64,000 nucleotides of DNA. Source: Sycobia sp. Sy_11 (taxonomy: Eukaryota > Arthropoda > Insecta > Hymenoptera > Epichrysomallidae). Shown here piece after piece: positions 22,502-37,306 of this stretch. The stretch is from assembly GCA_018907035.1 (NCBI GenBank), contig JACCIC010000138.1, positions 981,001 to 1,045,000 of the forward strand. The letters are read 5' to 3'. Under the pieces are notes generated by a model, which was not told where the DNA came from, searched no databases, and saw nothing but the letters and a program-made list of their open reading frames with translations. Numbering within the stretch: position 1 is the first letter of the stretch; every line of letters starts with the position of its first letter. A program made the translations under genes and the position numbers.

Positions 22502-25500
22502 GAGTGTTTTTGTTATTTTTTGATGTTCAGTACTGACGTATTTGTAAGGCCATATGTGGCCCTAAAAGCCCTATAAGTTCGGGGGGCGGGCACGAGAGAC
22601 TACGTAAAAACTGAATTTTAAATACATAATAATAAACCTGTTAGAACGATAAGGTAACATATATGCATTTTAATTTCATTTCATAAAACTATTTTATCTT
22701 GTGAAATAAAAACTTTCTAAAAACTTTATAGTTTTATTGATTTACAATCGAGTGTAATAACAAATACATAGTTTTACTTGTTTATCATTTTCAAGATATA
22801 TATACTCTTAAGTTTGAAGCCTGTTAGTCTTGACCGGCTTTTGCAAAAAGACGTTACTGAACTTCGCGTTACTATATATATATATATAATAGTATATTTG
22901 TCCGCTCAATACATTTTTTTAATTTCGTTAGATAACTTTATATGACATTGAATTGCAAATTATCCAGGTTATTTCAAATAATTTTGTACATGAGCCAGCA
23001 ATAACTTCAAACGCGTATAAGTGGTTGGTATATTGAAGAAGTTTTGAAATTGTATTTATCGGGTATTATAGAGGTACGACGCTATATATTGAATATACAT
23101 ATAATTTTTATCCTTAAAAATAAAATGCTCACTTTTATACTTGATCATTTATACATCGATACTTACACGCGACGCCATATAATTGGCAGTAATTCGACAA
23201 ATTTTACATAAAAAAAAGTATATACAATATATACCATAAAGATCGCCTTTAATTAATTAAAAATCAAGAAATCGCCTCTGACGCTGTATTCGAACTATAT
23301 ATTATAGGGATGTGACTGGAAAAGATGCAATGATATTTTTTAATTTTAGAATCTTCTAGAGTCCATTTTGCCTCGGCATAATTAATAATTCATCGGTCGG
23401 AAGAATAAAACGAGAATTCGAGAAAAATAAAATCAGTTTTTATACATAAATCGTTATAGAGATAGAGACGTTTTCGAGAGTAAAAAAAAATTCAAATACA
23501 GCGGCCCATATAATATATATATATATATATATGCCCGTAACGGAATATAAAAGACTCCGAGCGTCAATCTTACCTACCACCAATGCAAAATGTATAAATG
23601 TATTGCACGTTGCCCGACACGTTCGTATATATGCTAAATCGGTGATATATATTATATGTATAGTATGGTAAAAGAACTCGTCTCTCAATGACCGTCGTGA
23701 TTTTTATAATTCAGCCTTTTGTGCGCAGTCGTATAGCCTATATAAATGTCTCTTACGAGAACTTTCGTTAAAAGTATTTTATATATATATATATGGCTCA
23801 AGCAGGCTAAAGGAAACGGAATATCATTGCTCTACATATACACCGCGCGCGCGCAAGCGATGTCACACGCGCAAGCACATATTTTTAATTGTTTTATAAA
23901 TATTCAAGTAAAATCGAATGAATTCTAAAGCATAAGAATTTGTCTATCGGCCTTTTCTCCGATTCACGAAATGAATATGTTATAACGTATGTGTATATTC
24001 TTAAATTGTCGGGAATGTGAAAAACCGCCAAAAAATTACCAAATAAATATGAGTTGTTAATTTCACGTTTCTAATTTGAATGCAAAATTTTTATTTAATA
24101 TTTTAACGAGGTTGCCTGAAAAATTTCAATGGAAATGAACTGATAATAATTAAGAATAATTTTACAAGCTTTGAGGATCATAATATTGCATAGACGATTA
24201 TTTAAAAAAAAAAAAAAACTTTATATTGTTCAATAATTATATGTAGAAAAGAAAACTTGATGAATTTAGATAATTAATTTTCAAAAAAGTTCATATAACT
24301 ATATATCGACCAAAAACAGAAGACTGATTTTTTATTCGTATGCGCATCGAGTAATATTTATTCTGGATAATGGCTATTAATAAAAATTTAAAACAGTAAA
24401 ATACCTTCTATACTCTGCTTATAATCTTTTCTTAAATTAAAAATTCTTTAAAAGACAATGCGCGCATTTTCCCGATTTTTTCCCGGCAACAAAGGTTTAA
24501 CACAAAAAAAAACACATAATAACTTATGTATAAGATGATAAATATTAAATGTTGGGAATCAAGTCACATTGAAAATTCTGTAACCTTGCATTTAATTAGG
24601 AGAAAACAAAGCTGTACTGTTAAAAATAAAAAAAGTAAGATTTAAATAAATTATAAAATATAATTAATTTATAAGAATCGTGTAATTAAAGCGGTATACA
24701 TATGTATTTAACAACAATTTTACATTATTCATACACTCTATTAAAAATTATTTACTTTTTCTCGCTACAAGAAAATTTGAGTACGAAAATGACACTGATA
24801 TAAATCAATTTTTTTAATTTTTTTTTTCAAATTTTAACATGGCTCCTGCTTATCGACACGTGAATTTTCGTCGCTAGAGCAATACTTACTATTGATTGCG
24901 CTGCATGAAATTCGCCGTACAGGTGAAAATTATATTATATTATATGCTGAGAACTATTTTGGGAAAGAATCATGTATCGGATACGCTAAAATCGAATATG
25001 GATCAAATTTAAACTTATTGAGTAACTTACTCAGTCAGTTCTGTTATCGGCTACTAGGTGTCGACTTTATTTTTCTAATATTACATCAAAGTAATCGTCC
25101 TAAATTAATAGTATCAAGCGTTTATTTCAATTGACACCTCAACCTTTGGGTCAACATCCTCGAAGGTATTTTTTTATAGTCGGTACAGAGGTCTTTTTAT
25201 TCTACACTATCAGCACATAAGATGCCTTTTCCAACGTTTTTTAAAAATTTCATTCTTTTTTACTCAGACGCAGTCATCAAATAATTTACTTTTCCTACAT
25301 GGTTTATTATTTATTTCCAATTCGTCACTTCATTATTATATATATTTGTTACTTATTATATTCATATAAGTAAACACGAACTTACAATAAGATTATTTAA
25401 TTAAGTTTTAAATAAACTTTAATCTCGTTCGATTTTACACAGTGTAACAATAGAAATAAGACTAGAATTTATTAAGGCTAAGGTATTCAACCGCATGACC

Positions 25501-26492
25501 TCACGCAATTTGAATCGAAGAAAATCGCCCCGCTACTATACAAAAAAAAAAAACAGTAAAGTCTTCTCACTCGTGGATCAATAAATATTCTACTAGTATT
25601 GACGCCAATGTAAATCGAGACGTGCACCGGGTAAGCGTAGAAAAATTTAATGATTAACCCAGTGAAAATTGGTATTGGATACCTGTTTTCACCGACCGAG
25701 AGTCACATCGAGAGTACAGATCTATACAAAATATACATACAGAGTTTATAAAATGTAAAATAATAATGTATAGGTATATTAAAATCAATTATTATATAAA
25801 ATCATTCCGCCTGGGCACTAGCTTATATATATACATACATACATACTTCCTCTTTATCTTTTCGTCGATCCTTTCCAGCGATAATTATATAACGCGCGAT
25901 CAGAGCGCACGTCTCTCCCGTGATTGACACACGCGCTCCTCTCGAGATCCGCGTGATATTTGGAGAAGTTGAAAACAAAAAAAAAATTTCGTCACGTCGC
26001 GCTCATCGTTTAAAAATGTAATATATGCGCGGATACACTGCATGCACACATATAAGCCAAACCATATACACATTCCTGTGGAGAAAAAAAACTAACAAGT
26101 GTATATATATATATACACACATATATAAATGCGCGCATGGCAGAGAGTGCAATGTTATTAAATATTATGGCATCGGTCGCGGAACGATCATGCAAATTAC
26201 TTTTTTCCTCTCCGTACAACTAATATACTCGCTTTGCTTGCGTCAAAGAATTTACCCACGCTCGTTAAAAAAAAAAAAAAAAAAAAAGAAGAAGAAGAAA
26301 ATAGCCGTTCATCTGGACGCGACGCACAAAAACCGCGCGCGCGTTATTGGCTCTATTTAATGCGAGAATAATGACGTTATTACGGCATTCAATTGAGACT
26401 GACATATAATGTATGCTACTTATATATATATTAACATTTGACGATTGAAAGTTTAAGATTTGATGCTTATGGATGACTCTATAGCCTCTAAC

Positions 26493-26495
<3 letters not shown>

Positions 26496-26556
<61 letters not shown>
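26496..26556. repeat. (TA)n array
   Basis: About 30 TA units, uninterrupted. Confidence 0.92.
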
Positions 26557-26560
<4 letters not shown>

Positions 26561-27522
26561 GATGCGAGAGGATATAAATTTTTGATAATTTTTAAAAATC
26601 AGAAATTTTTGAAACTTTTTATTATAATAAGTGGTGAATCGTTTCACGATGAATTAAACTTAAATTACAGGCTATAAAATAATAAGTAAAAACATGTAAA
26701 AAAATGAAAAGTAAAAAGTATTTTCGAAATTGTACAGTTTCGTGACCTTGCGTTTTATACAAAACATAAAAAATTGATTTATACATAGATAATTCTAAAA
26801 TCTTACCAGACCTTCAAAAATATTATTAACTTACAGATTCTTGATCCAGGTACATTTTAGTAGCTAGAAAAAATAATGATTTAACCTTTAAATTGTTCAG
26901 AGCGGCCATACAAAAATTAAATTGAAGCTGTATTAAGGTGATAATTTGACAGTTTTAATTAGTTTATTAATTGTAATGTGTATGGTATATATATATGAAC
27001 CAATATTAAAAGGTTTATTATGTTTTAAAATAAATGTAATCTGTGACATTTTTAAGGAAGCGCAAACAGCATAAGGCAATGGGGCACTAATTGAGCTTAT
27101 GATACGTATGATCGTTAGCCTTCATTTTACACCTAAATTCAACAATGCAACTTATGCAGTCATTTAGCAAATAAATTCGTCCATATAGGATTCCTCTATA
27201 TATGTATATATAAAATATAAAAAGTCAAATAAAAGATAAAGAAGTTGAATGAAATGAAAATAAGCATTTATTCGATATGGTAATTTATTCTATAAAACGC
27301 TCATTTGAAAGTAGATTAAGTGGATATAATACCCTGTGTAGACTTCTACACCACTGGGCCCATTAGCATAATTAAATAAGCTGAATTCTAAGCTTGAATT
27401 CTTTTTCACTTGATTTACGTAAATAAACAATAAAACGATATATATTGTAATTATTTACAAATCTGTTGACAATCGTATACAATGTTTTCTTACAGAATTA
27501 TTATACATATAAATTTATTTCT

Positions 27523-27561
<39 letters not shown>

Positions 27562-27959
27562 CGTGTACATCTATATATATATATATATTATATACGTTCG
27601 TGCACGTGTAGCCAAATTGATTAAAAAAATAATTTATAGTCAGTATATATACACCATTACACAATCAATAATATTTGGAATAGTTCTTCTTTCTACAATA
27701 TTATCGTTAATTCTTTTATTCTTTAAACATACTTTCTATTGACGAACGCCAATTTCTCATATGTTTAATTTATACTGAAATTTGTTCATAAGTTAGTTAA
27801 AAGAAAATTAAAATTTTAATTTATTTGAATTGAAGAATTTGGTTAAATTGATATACTATATACTATATAAAATTAGTTAAATTTCAAATTATATACGCAA
27901 ATATACATTTGTTTGGAGCTTATATATATTATATAAAAATTAAGTTTCATATGTATATT

Positions 27960-27963
<4 letters not shown>

Positions 27964-28033
<70 letters not shown>

Positions 28034-28169
28034 TAAAATATGAAAAAAAAACTTTAATTCATAAGAGTCAAATATGCATTTTCTTAAATCTAGTAATGGC
28101 AAAGATTTTAGTTTTATAAATCACATATTTTTGCTACTGCAAAACTTCAATTAAATGAACAATCGCTTA

Positions 28170-28225
<56 letters not shown>
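27964..28225. repeat. Pair of (TA)n arrays
   Basis: TA runs at 27964-28030 and 28171-28225, separated by 140 bases of unique AT-rich DNA. Confidence 0.9.
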
Positions 28226-28227
<2 letters not shown>

Positions 28228-28365
28228 TAAGGTAACTGCATATGAAAAGACAATATAATAATGACTTTAAATTATTCATTAATTTTTATAATTTTGTTAT
28301 TGTCAACATATTAATTATTTACTCTATTGTATAATGCTAATAACGGTTGTACGTAAACGTTAGAA

Positions 28366-28389
28366 CTCTCTCTCTCTCTCTCTCTGTGC

Positions 28390-28444
<55 letters not shown>

Positions 28445-28471
28445 TACGTGCGTACGTGCGTGCGTGTGTGA
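28366..28471. repeat. Compound CT/CG/GT/GTGC tract
   Basis: CT repeats pass directly into nine CG steps, then GT repeats, then GTGC tetranucleotides with two TACG interruptions. The CG to GTGC part is alternating purine-pyrimidine for over 80 bases. Confidence 0.88.
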
Positions 28472-29650
28472 GATATAGGTATGCGTTTTTATCTCAAAAA
28501 GTCGAATGCGAAATCCTAAAGTTTAAGTGTATACTACTGTAATTTGACATTTTATTACCTAAAAATAGAATTCCAGCGTAACCCGGGCTATATCAATCAC
28601 GTAGATTAACATATGTCAGTTATGCCTTTTTTTTTAATATAAATATCATATATTAGTATAATATGCGTGTTTTTTTCTAAGTCTGTATACTATTATGTTT
28701 TTTCCTAGTATTATATCTCGCGTATTATAGAACGAAATAAAATGATTCAATCCAGCTATATATATATATATATATTATCGATTAATTTTGAAGATCTAAC
28801 GAAAACACGAATATATATTATGTAACATTAAATCTCTATATGATCAAATGGTCAAATGTATTACTATATACTGTATTACTATATAGTTTTTAACCTGAAC
28901 GAGGAATAAGTGAGCAAGGGCGCTTACAAATTTATTCGTAAATATATAAAATCGTCCGTAAAGCAGGAAAGTAGGAGTGGTTTCTTTGTATATAATATAC
29001 AAGCTTAATAATCCGGACATTATTGGCCATTTATAATATATCTATACAAGATGATTACCCATGTCAAAGCAGAGTAATAAAATAATTCAAAGCCATATAA
29101 TGTACTTTTCCCGGTAAAGTGAGGAAGATCATAAAGGTGTAACGAGGGGATAATCCCATTATCTGTCTCTCCTTCTCGTCTCCCTCTGTTTTCCTCTCCC
29201 TCTTGCAATTTTTCTTCTTATTTTCAAATTTCAATAACGCGCGCGCGTGTGTGTGTGTGTGTTTGTGTGAGTGGGTGGGTGAGTGGGCTCAGCGTGCGTG
29301 CGTGCACACATGTATATGGCTATATGAATACGCATAAGGCCGAAGGCATATCGGACGCAATCCAAAACACAGCATCGTTATTTTTTCCCAAAAATCTATA
29401 TAACTGTAAAAACCAGCTCCGTCCTTCTCTTTCTCTCGGAGTTATTCGGGCGAGCGCGAGGACTTATCTGTCACCGAACTGGTCGCCCCACCTTCTACAA
29501 CCCTCTCAATTATATCTATATACATCTCCAGATAATTTATTCGCGCGTAATATATGTGTGTGTGTGTGTGTGTGTGTTTGATCATCTCGCCATCAATCGC
29601 GATGATGTTTCAGCAGGTTTCGGCAAATGCCTAAAAGAACGCCAGCATGT

Positions 29651-29655
<5 letters not shown>

Positions 29656-29707
<52 letters not shown>

Positions 29708-29779
29708 GCGATGGCGATCACGTGAGCGTCATTTGCGAGAAGAATGTCTATATAATGCGCGTCTCTTATGTACCACGTG

Positions 29780-29838
<59 letters not shown>
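29656..29838. repeat. Pair of (TA)n arrays
   Basis: TA runs at 29656-29704 and 29780-29838 flank 75 bases of GC-normal sequence. Confidence 0.9.
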
Positions 29839-29839
<1 letters not shown>

Positions 29840-30060
29840 TAATAATATTAAAATACGATTATTTTCCTGTTACTCGAAAACTGAAGGAGAATAAATATAG
29901 TGATGATTATACAAAAAAGTATTTGAGACAAAAGTTGTTCAGGACAAAGCGGAACAAAGGGTGCCATCTTTTAGGTGAACTATTCTTGTTCAAGTAATTT
30001 GTAGCTCATTATATATACACTTGGACTTAGCCAACTATTTTTTTAACTTGAACCTTACTT

Positions 30061-30326
30061 TCAAGGTCATTTGAAGGTCAAAATTGCTTTTTTCAATTGG
30101 GAATATTTTTTAAATCGAATTCTAAAAGAACGGGAATTTTTACGTCCGAACAGCAAGGCCAAATCGAACTTATATAAACCTCAAAAATTCCTGTACAGTT
30201 TCTGTCAAAACAAATTTTTTTCGTACAGCATAGATAATCTTATGACTTTGTTGGATTACACCGTTCAAATGGGGCATTACTAAAAGCACGTTGACCTGTA
30301 AATTAACTTTCAAGGTTAATTTGAAG
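30061..30326 (+). repeat. Spaced direct repeats of a TCAAGGT motif
   Basis: TCAAGGTCATTTGAAG at 30061 and TCAAGGTTAATTTGAAG at 30310, each preceded by ACTT, lie 249 bases apart with unlike DNA between. They may mark an old dispersed repeat running to about 31.0 kb. No protein was recognised. Confidence 0.35.
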
Positions 30327-31900
30327 AAGATTGTTAATTCCAAGATTTTTTTAATAATGTTCGTCTAATGGTACTTACTTAGAAAGTCCCAAAAAACAGT
30401 TTCTTAATGATTCTTTGGAATTCGACCTTAATATAAATGTGATACTTCGACGTAATCCCCTTCTTTTCAAGTCCGACATAAAATAGATATAGGGTTGGCC
30501 ATTAAAAAAAAAAAAAAAACACTTTGAAGACTTTCAAATAATCTTGAAAATGAAGTTTAAGGGCAAAAATAATTCACTCAAAGGATGATCTCCTTTATCC
30601 TGGTCAAAATATGTGTCAGCAACATTCTTTCGTGTCATGACTTAGAAATGAAAAAAACTGGGCCTACAGATTAGACACGGCCTGTGTAATAAATTGTACG
30701 GGTAAACTTCCAAAAAGCATCCACCTCTGATTTTGCTGATAATTTGTACATTTAAGTGTTCTGCGGTATTAGTGAATAATATCGTAGTGTCTATTTTGGT
30801 AAGTATTTAATTTTCGTCGAAAAATCCAGAAAAATGATCGTTTTTTCGAACTCATTTCAGAAAATAGTAAAATTTTAAATATTTCAAACAATTATCAAAG
30901 AAATCTCTCTTCTTCTCTACAGCAGGCAGTTTTTCTACAATAAAATTGCATTAGTATGTATAAAGAGTTTTTGACCTTTTCACAATTTGGTCACACGCCG
31001 TCATTGCTTCAGAATGTTCCGAGCCGAAAATATTGAATAAATCTTGAGAAATATTATTTGCACGTAATCTCAATACATATCAAAAACATGTATTCTGTTA
31101 AAATCTACAACTTTTGTTGGAACTATTTTTTAAATTTTTTCGTTTTTTTTTTTTAAGAAATAAATGTATGAAAAAATTAAAAAATTTCTTTATATATTTG
31201 ACACTGTGAAATTTAATTTTTACGAAAAACTAACTATACGACATTTATTATCATTATCCGGAAACACGTAAGTTCATTATACAAATTATTAATAATATCA
31301 AGTAGAGCATTTAAATTTGTTAGTGCACAAAATAAAGTACTAATTAAGTATGCAATATTAAATACAGGTTTGTAATAAATCGACATAACTTTAAAAATTG
31401 GCAATGCTATAACTAATCTATATATACGTATTGAACAGTATTATATTGATTTAAAAAACTTTACAATTCACAATGGTGATTAATCAGTCTGAAAATTATC
31501 TTCAGATTATAAATGTTACTAAAAATCATGTATAAAAATAAAAGTTGCTCCGATTTGATTGAAATCGAGCGTTTCGGAATGAGTTGCCAAAGACATAAAT
31601 ACGTAAATAACACGAGCTTGTAGACTTAGTATTTGTAAATTATTTCTAGCATTTGTGCCATGTCACTTTTTCCGTGTAAAAGGCCTTAATTGGTTTTATT
31701 AGTGATATTATTATATGTATATGTATATATTACACGCTCCGGATCCGGCCATACGTACATCCTGGTTATCATAACATAATACATTCTCGTCCCCTCTCGC
31801 TAGCAATTACCACCCATTTTGCGCAAATACGCACTCACGTACATAATACATACAAACATACAAAGGCTATGTATATATACATTTAATATAAACGCGGCAA
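30327..31900. other. AT-rich intergenic DNA
   Basis: No gene, RNA or ordered repeat recognised. Sequence has homopolymer A and T runs and stops in all frames. Confidence 0.5.
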
Positions 31901-31909
31901 AAGTCCAAA

Positions 31910-32400
31910 AGCGCGCGGAGTGCGGATGTCGTACCAGAGTCATACGCGAACGCTCTCTCTTTCTCTCTCTCTCTCTCTTCCTCTCTATCGTAGATGCGCG
32001 CGTCGAAAATTCTCGCGAGCCCGCATCATCTTGTATATTTCATCGCATTGCACTCTCGTCGATCTGTAGCACTGCAGTAGTAGCTGATACGACATTGCAA
32101 TGATGCGTGGTGCGTGCACGTGCACCTGCGCGATGCAGCGCTGCGCGCGCACATGTAAACTTATATGTATGATATATATATATATATATATACGTAACAA
32201 TTCGGCTCGTTGGCCTATGGGGATGGCTCGCGGTCTCGGTGGCGTGTTCGCGGAAGAGCCAATCGCGCGGCGTCGTGCTGTACAACCGTTAAATGGGAGC
32301 GGGAGGGGAAAGCGAGGGGCGCAGGGCCGTCGTCGAGGGCGCACTGGGCCCCGGGGTGTCTCGCTGTGTCGGGTTCGTTGTAAGCTTGTCGATGCATATT
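31910..32400. other. CpG-rich island without recognised gene
   Basis: GC and CpG rise sharply for about 500 bases in AT-rich surroundings, with GCGC runs near 31910-32160 and a G-rich stretch at 32220-32370. In insect genomes this may mark a promoter or untranslated first exon, but no splice-linked coding exon was found on either strand. The open frames here on both strands look like consequences of the composition. Confidence 0.35.
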
Positions 32401-33757
32401 CTACATACCCACGTGTACTCGTGTGCGTATCAATGAGATTTGTTTGATTTTACTGTGTGCATTATTACATCTGTATAAAGTAAGAGATTTTAAATGTACT
32501 TGTACAAGTTTGAGATTTAAATTGTTCTTGGTTTTTGCATTAAGCACCAATGTTTAATTGCTACTCTGAAAAGTAGAATTCGAGTTTTCGTTCGGCAGGA
32601 TGAGCTTAGCAATGGGATGAATACGCGAACATTATAAATATATCTATGCGATCGAGTACAAATCGTATAAAAAATAAATTGGAAAAGGTGCGGAAAGATT
32701 CAATGGAATGGAATAACTTGCTTTTTGTTACTGTCGAGATGGTCTAGGCGTTCATGGAAGGAAAGCGAGGAAAGCCATGCTTGCACCGAGGTGGTGGAAC
32801 TTTTGATCTATATAACTATATATAGTATAGTTATACCTTTCCCAACTGTTGTATTATTCGTGTCTATATAAATGCCTTATAAGAGATAGGCTTTGATTTA
32901 TTTTTTCCTTTGTTTTGTTTAAGAGCAGCTATTGAATGTTGAATTAAAATGTATATATTGATTATGCCTATAAAATATTGCTGGTTTTTGTTTTTAAATA
33001 TCTAATGTTGCTTTGACGAGTTGAATGTTTAATTTTAAATTGAAAAATTTTTAAAGAAAATACAATATTAATAATATAAGAACGAAACCAGAACGAATAT
33101 ATTATTTAGTAACGAAAACCCTAACATGTGAAGGTATATGTCGTTGTATATGTTAAACAATAAAAATCCAATAGTAAATAATAATCTAAAATATCTATGA
33201 TATAGAGTCTTATTATCTTACAAGTTCAATACATTAATATATGATAATTTATGAACGTTTTCTTATTTTACAATGTTACTATAATCTCTATTAAAAGTTT
33301 TGTTACGAATTATCAATGTTTAATTTCTATATTTATAAATTTGAAAACATATGTATATATATATAGATGTAGTATCTATACAAGTTCTTCTAAGATTATA
33401 GTATAAAGAAATATTATAAAACGATAATAAAGAAAAATCCAGTCTTCGTTGAAAATTTATATCCGAGCTTATATATATTTCTATTTATACATTTATTAAT
33501 TAATCATTAAAAAAAATCAATTATAAATTTTAGATACAATTTATGTGTCAATATACTTATCAAAATTATTCTTTTGAAAATTAATAAGTGAAACAATTAT
33601 GTGACAAGTCAAATAAAGATTTCTTGAAGTACTATATATAAATACTCGTCACAGTTTTACTCAAAGATCAAAAAGAACATAAAAGTCAAATTTTCGAAAT
33701 CGATCAAAGGATATCTATTGTTGCAGAGAGCTCAACTATAATACACATAATAAATTG

Positions 33758-33760
<3 letters not shown>

Positions 33761-33807
<47 letters not shown>
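33761..33807. repeat. (TA)n array
   Basis: About 23 TA units. Confidence 0.9.
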
Positions 33808-33809
<2 letters not shown>

Positions 33810-36231
33810 CTTTTGAATAATTAAAAATATTATTCTTATAATATTATTGATTGTAGCATTAATAATAATTAATACTATAATTAATAATAATCGCTATCCC
33901 TAAATCATCGAGGTATGCCGTAATATATATTTGGTATTATTATAGATCTGTCTAAAATAGACTGAAAACGAAGAAATCCGTCAAGCGCGTTGCAGGCTAC
34001 AGTTCACGAACTCGATCGGGAATCGATTGACCGGAGAAGAGCTTATTATAAATCTTTATATACATATTACACGATGGTCATATGTAACCCGGCCGCCAAA
34101 TATAATACATATTTATGTATGAAAATACATAATAACTGAATGTCTACATACTTTAGACTTGAGAATATCTTGAGCTGATCTTCTACAAATTCTTAAGCGA
34201 CCTTTCAAAAGAAAAGAGCAAAAAAAAAGAATCGGAGACGCAGTACAACTGTAAAAGTATCACGAACCTTTGTTCGCGAATTCACGCAAATAGCAGCGAC
34301 TTACCTTCGTCGCCGTTTAACACCACAATGAAAAGGATATTATAAGTATAATGGAGCGAATAATGATTTTACATACAAAGCGAAAAGGAAAGAGTAGAAT
34401 CGGAATTGAGGAAGCGTATAAAAAAAAAAATAAATAAATAAAAAACGACTTGGAAAACATCTCGCCGCTTCTGTTTGTGTAAAGTTGCTTTTCTTCCATT
34501 ATTGATCGAGGCTCGAAGAAAACTCGCTCGTGCACTTGTAAAATTGCTTTTTATTTCTAAAGTTATAATGATGGGTCATTTCAGGGATATGTCGACCTCT
34601 CGTTTCAAGCGTGCGACAAAAGCGCGCGTGCACAATGGAGATAAGAGATTGAAGTAGAATAATTTATTTATATATATATACTTCAGATCGTTATAGATAT
34701 ATATATGTATATGATGAAATGACCCTATAATTGGTAAAGTCATGTGGTTGCTTTCCATGTGTATATACAATTCAACGATAATTAAGTCATTTAGATATAA
34801 TAGATCGATTATGATATTCGCTATAATTATAAATCTTTGGAGAGTATGTTTGTATATGCGATATAAAAGCATGATATATATAAGAAGATAATAATATGCG
34901 AAGAAGATCGTCACAAGATTTGTCACAATTTTTGTTTTTATAAATTTTATGTTTAGAACAAAAAATCCTATGTAAAAAATTAAAAAAATCGATGTTATTT
35001 GGAAGATATCAATGAGGTGATAAGACTTCTAATATTCTAGCATTATAGATGCAATCTATAAAAAATCAATTTCTATTCTAATATCCTGTTAATTTATTAT
35101 TAACTGACTTATTATTTCACCGATTGCGCAAGTATCAGCGATGTAATGTAATTATCTCATTTTTATATTACATCATGATTACTCAAATCAAACGTTAATA
35201 AAAGATGATGCCTTGTTTTCAAAATGCGATCGCACGTCGATATGCACGTCTATTCAAGATGTAATATATTGTATATCGCTTGAATACGATTAAATTCATT
35301 TTTATGTATAAATTTGAATTTTCTTTTAACGATAATCGTATATATAATGTTTATGTTAATAATGCATTTGTCAACTGAAAAATTATTCTCGCTCAGGGAT
35401 TTTGTGTAGTATATGTGATGTATATGTATATTTATCAATTTGCCGAGCTTAGAAAATACATGCAAAACTAGCAAAAGTGCTAAAATCTTTTTGCATTTAA
35501 ACCTTTTTATTCAATTTACATTGACATAAGATATAATGCGCACAAAGCAATAAAAAATCTCTCTATGGTAACAAATTTTAATAACAAATTTCACGGATGG
35601 TATAATATAAGTCAAAAATTTGATTATTGTATATATGCGAATTTTCTAAATCATAATTCTTAAAATAATACATATAATTAAGAAACGGTTTAAATTAAGT
35701 ATAATAGAATTGAAATATATTTAAAATATATTTAAGGAAAATATTATATCAAAATAAATTTTAATTTCTAATTTTTTACTTAACTTATTGTTCTATAATT
35801 AATCCTAATCTTGACAAATATTATATTCAAATTAAAATAATCGATTGATTTCAGGAATAATCAATCTAATTAATTTATTTAACCTATTTTTGTCAATTCA
35901 TTTTCATTATACATCTGTAAGTATTTTCTCTTTGTTTTTTACATTGTATCAGTTCCCTTTTTATATTATTATAAGGTATTTTGATATTTATTTATATGCT
36001 ACCAATATACTTAATGAAATTTTGTAAAAGTTTTTGTAGAAGGATTTTAGTCCATTTAATAATAAATAAATAAATAAATATACAAAATGCTTAGACAATA
36101 TAGTAATTATTCAAAATTATAATTATTTTTTTAATACTGTAAAAGTACGGAGAAAATTAATGATAAAAGGCTCATCACGAACTGAACGGATAGATGACTA
36201 TATATAGATGTAGATATGGATGTATATATGG

Positions 36232-36278
<47 letters not shown>

Positions 36279-36416
36279 TTTTTCTACGTATCAAATGTTA
36301 ATAACAAATGTAATTTTGCACAATACGTTTTGCAATTAGAAAAAAATCAGTCACTGATAAATCTGATGAGTAAATATGCATATGCATGTGACTGTATACG
36401 CGTGTGTACACACTTT

Positions 36417-36425
36417 ACACACACA

Positions 36426-36456
<31 letters not shown>

Positions 36457-36470
36457 GCGCGCACACACAC
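36417..36470. repeat. AC-CG-AC alternating tract
   Basis: AC repeats, then ten CG steps, then AC repeats: 54 bases of unbroken alternating purine-pyrimidine sequence. Confidence 0.88.
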
Positions 36471-36517
36471 ATTAGATTATTTTAGCCTTCTATAAATAAT
36501 AAAGCATAAATAAAAAA

Positions 36518-36769
36518 CTACTTGAGACTATATTGGACTGTAGGGTAAAAGAGTGTAAATATATGATTCCACTGGGTTTTTGCCACCTGCGTCTTTGTTG
36601 CCCTGCGCGGCAAAGGATTTATAAGTTTATTGTTTAGATGCGTGTATGTTTTTTGATAGGTTTTAAGCTTCTCACAAAGGCTTGCAGAGTTTTCAATTTC
36701 GAGCATTGTAGTTAGACTGGCGTCGTCCTTTCCTTTGAACAGACGTCTTTTCCTTCCTCGTTTTAAAGT
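36518..36769 (-). CDS. Unidentified 83-codon open frame, possible relic
   Basis: On the minus strand an open frame runs from just after a TGA near 36768 to a TAG at 36518. It reads LKRGRKRRLFKGKDDASLTT and then MLEIENSASLCEKLKTYQK. The basic start, the balanced composition and the lack of repeats are more protein-like than neighbouring frames. The first ATG is at 36706. I recognise no family. It may be an exon or transposon fragment, or chance. Confidence 0.22.
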   Translation of the reverse strand, partial: TLKRGRKRRLFKGKDDASLTTMLEIENSASLCEKLKTYQKTYTHLNNKLINPLPRRATKTQVAKTQWNHIFTLFYPTVQYSLK

Positions 36770-37248
36770 TCATGTTGAAAGATTATTTCGTGTACCTTTA
36801 TTTTAATATTCCACCTACTATGTTTAATAAACATTCAATAATATATATATATATATATATATAAATTATCAAAGAGCAACATTGTCGAATTTCTAATCAG
36901 AGATTGACCCGAGCGGCAAAACGCGATTATTATACATATACATTTCGCTGTATACTCTGTACGCGTGCAGTAAAATTGTAAGTTTTAAACTATGTATATG
37001 CAAATGTGATATATGCGCATATGCGCACGTACACACACCTACACACGCGTCGCTGATGAAAAGTTTCCACAGAAAAAAAACTGTCATGCGCTAATTTCAT
37101 TTGGCAAAGGCTATCTTATATAAAAAAGATATAAAGCGTAACACGCGAGAACCGCGCGCAGCCGATTTTTTTTTAATCACATACATCGGCGTAAGATACT
37201 AAGGCGAAGACGGTAATGTGTGTGTGTGTGTGTGTGTGTAAATATATA

Positions 37249-37306
<58 letters not shown>

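Larger units (their letters stand above)
19911..30050. other. AT-rich intergenic DNA with simple repeats
   Basis: No gene recognised on either strand in 10 kb. The notable contents are (TA)n arrays at 21298-21347, 26496-26556, 27964-28030, 28171-28225, 29656-29704 and 29780-29838, a (GT)n array at 22431-22497, and a mixed CT/CG/GT tract at 28366-28471. GC-richer islands near 21980-22260 and 25850-25950 show no exon structure. Confidence 0.6.
32401..36516. other. AT-rich intergenic DNA
   Basis: No gene recognised. Simple repeats at 33761-33807 (TA), 36233-36276 (TA) and 36417-36470 (AC, then CG, then AC). Confidence 0.55.
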
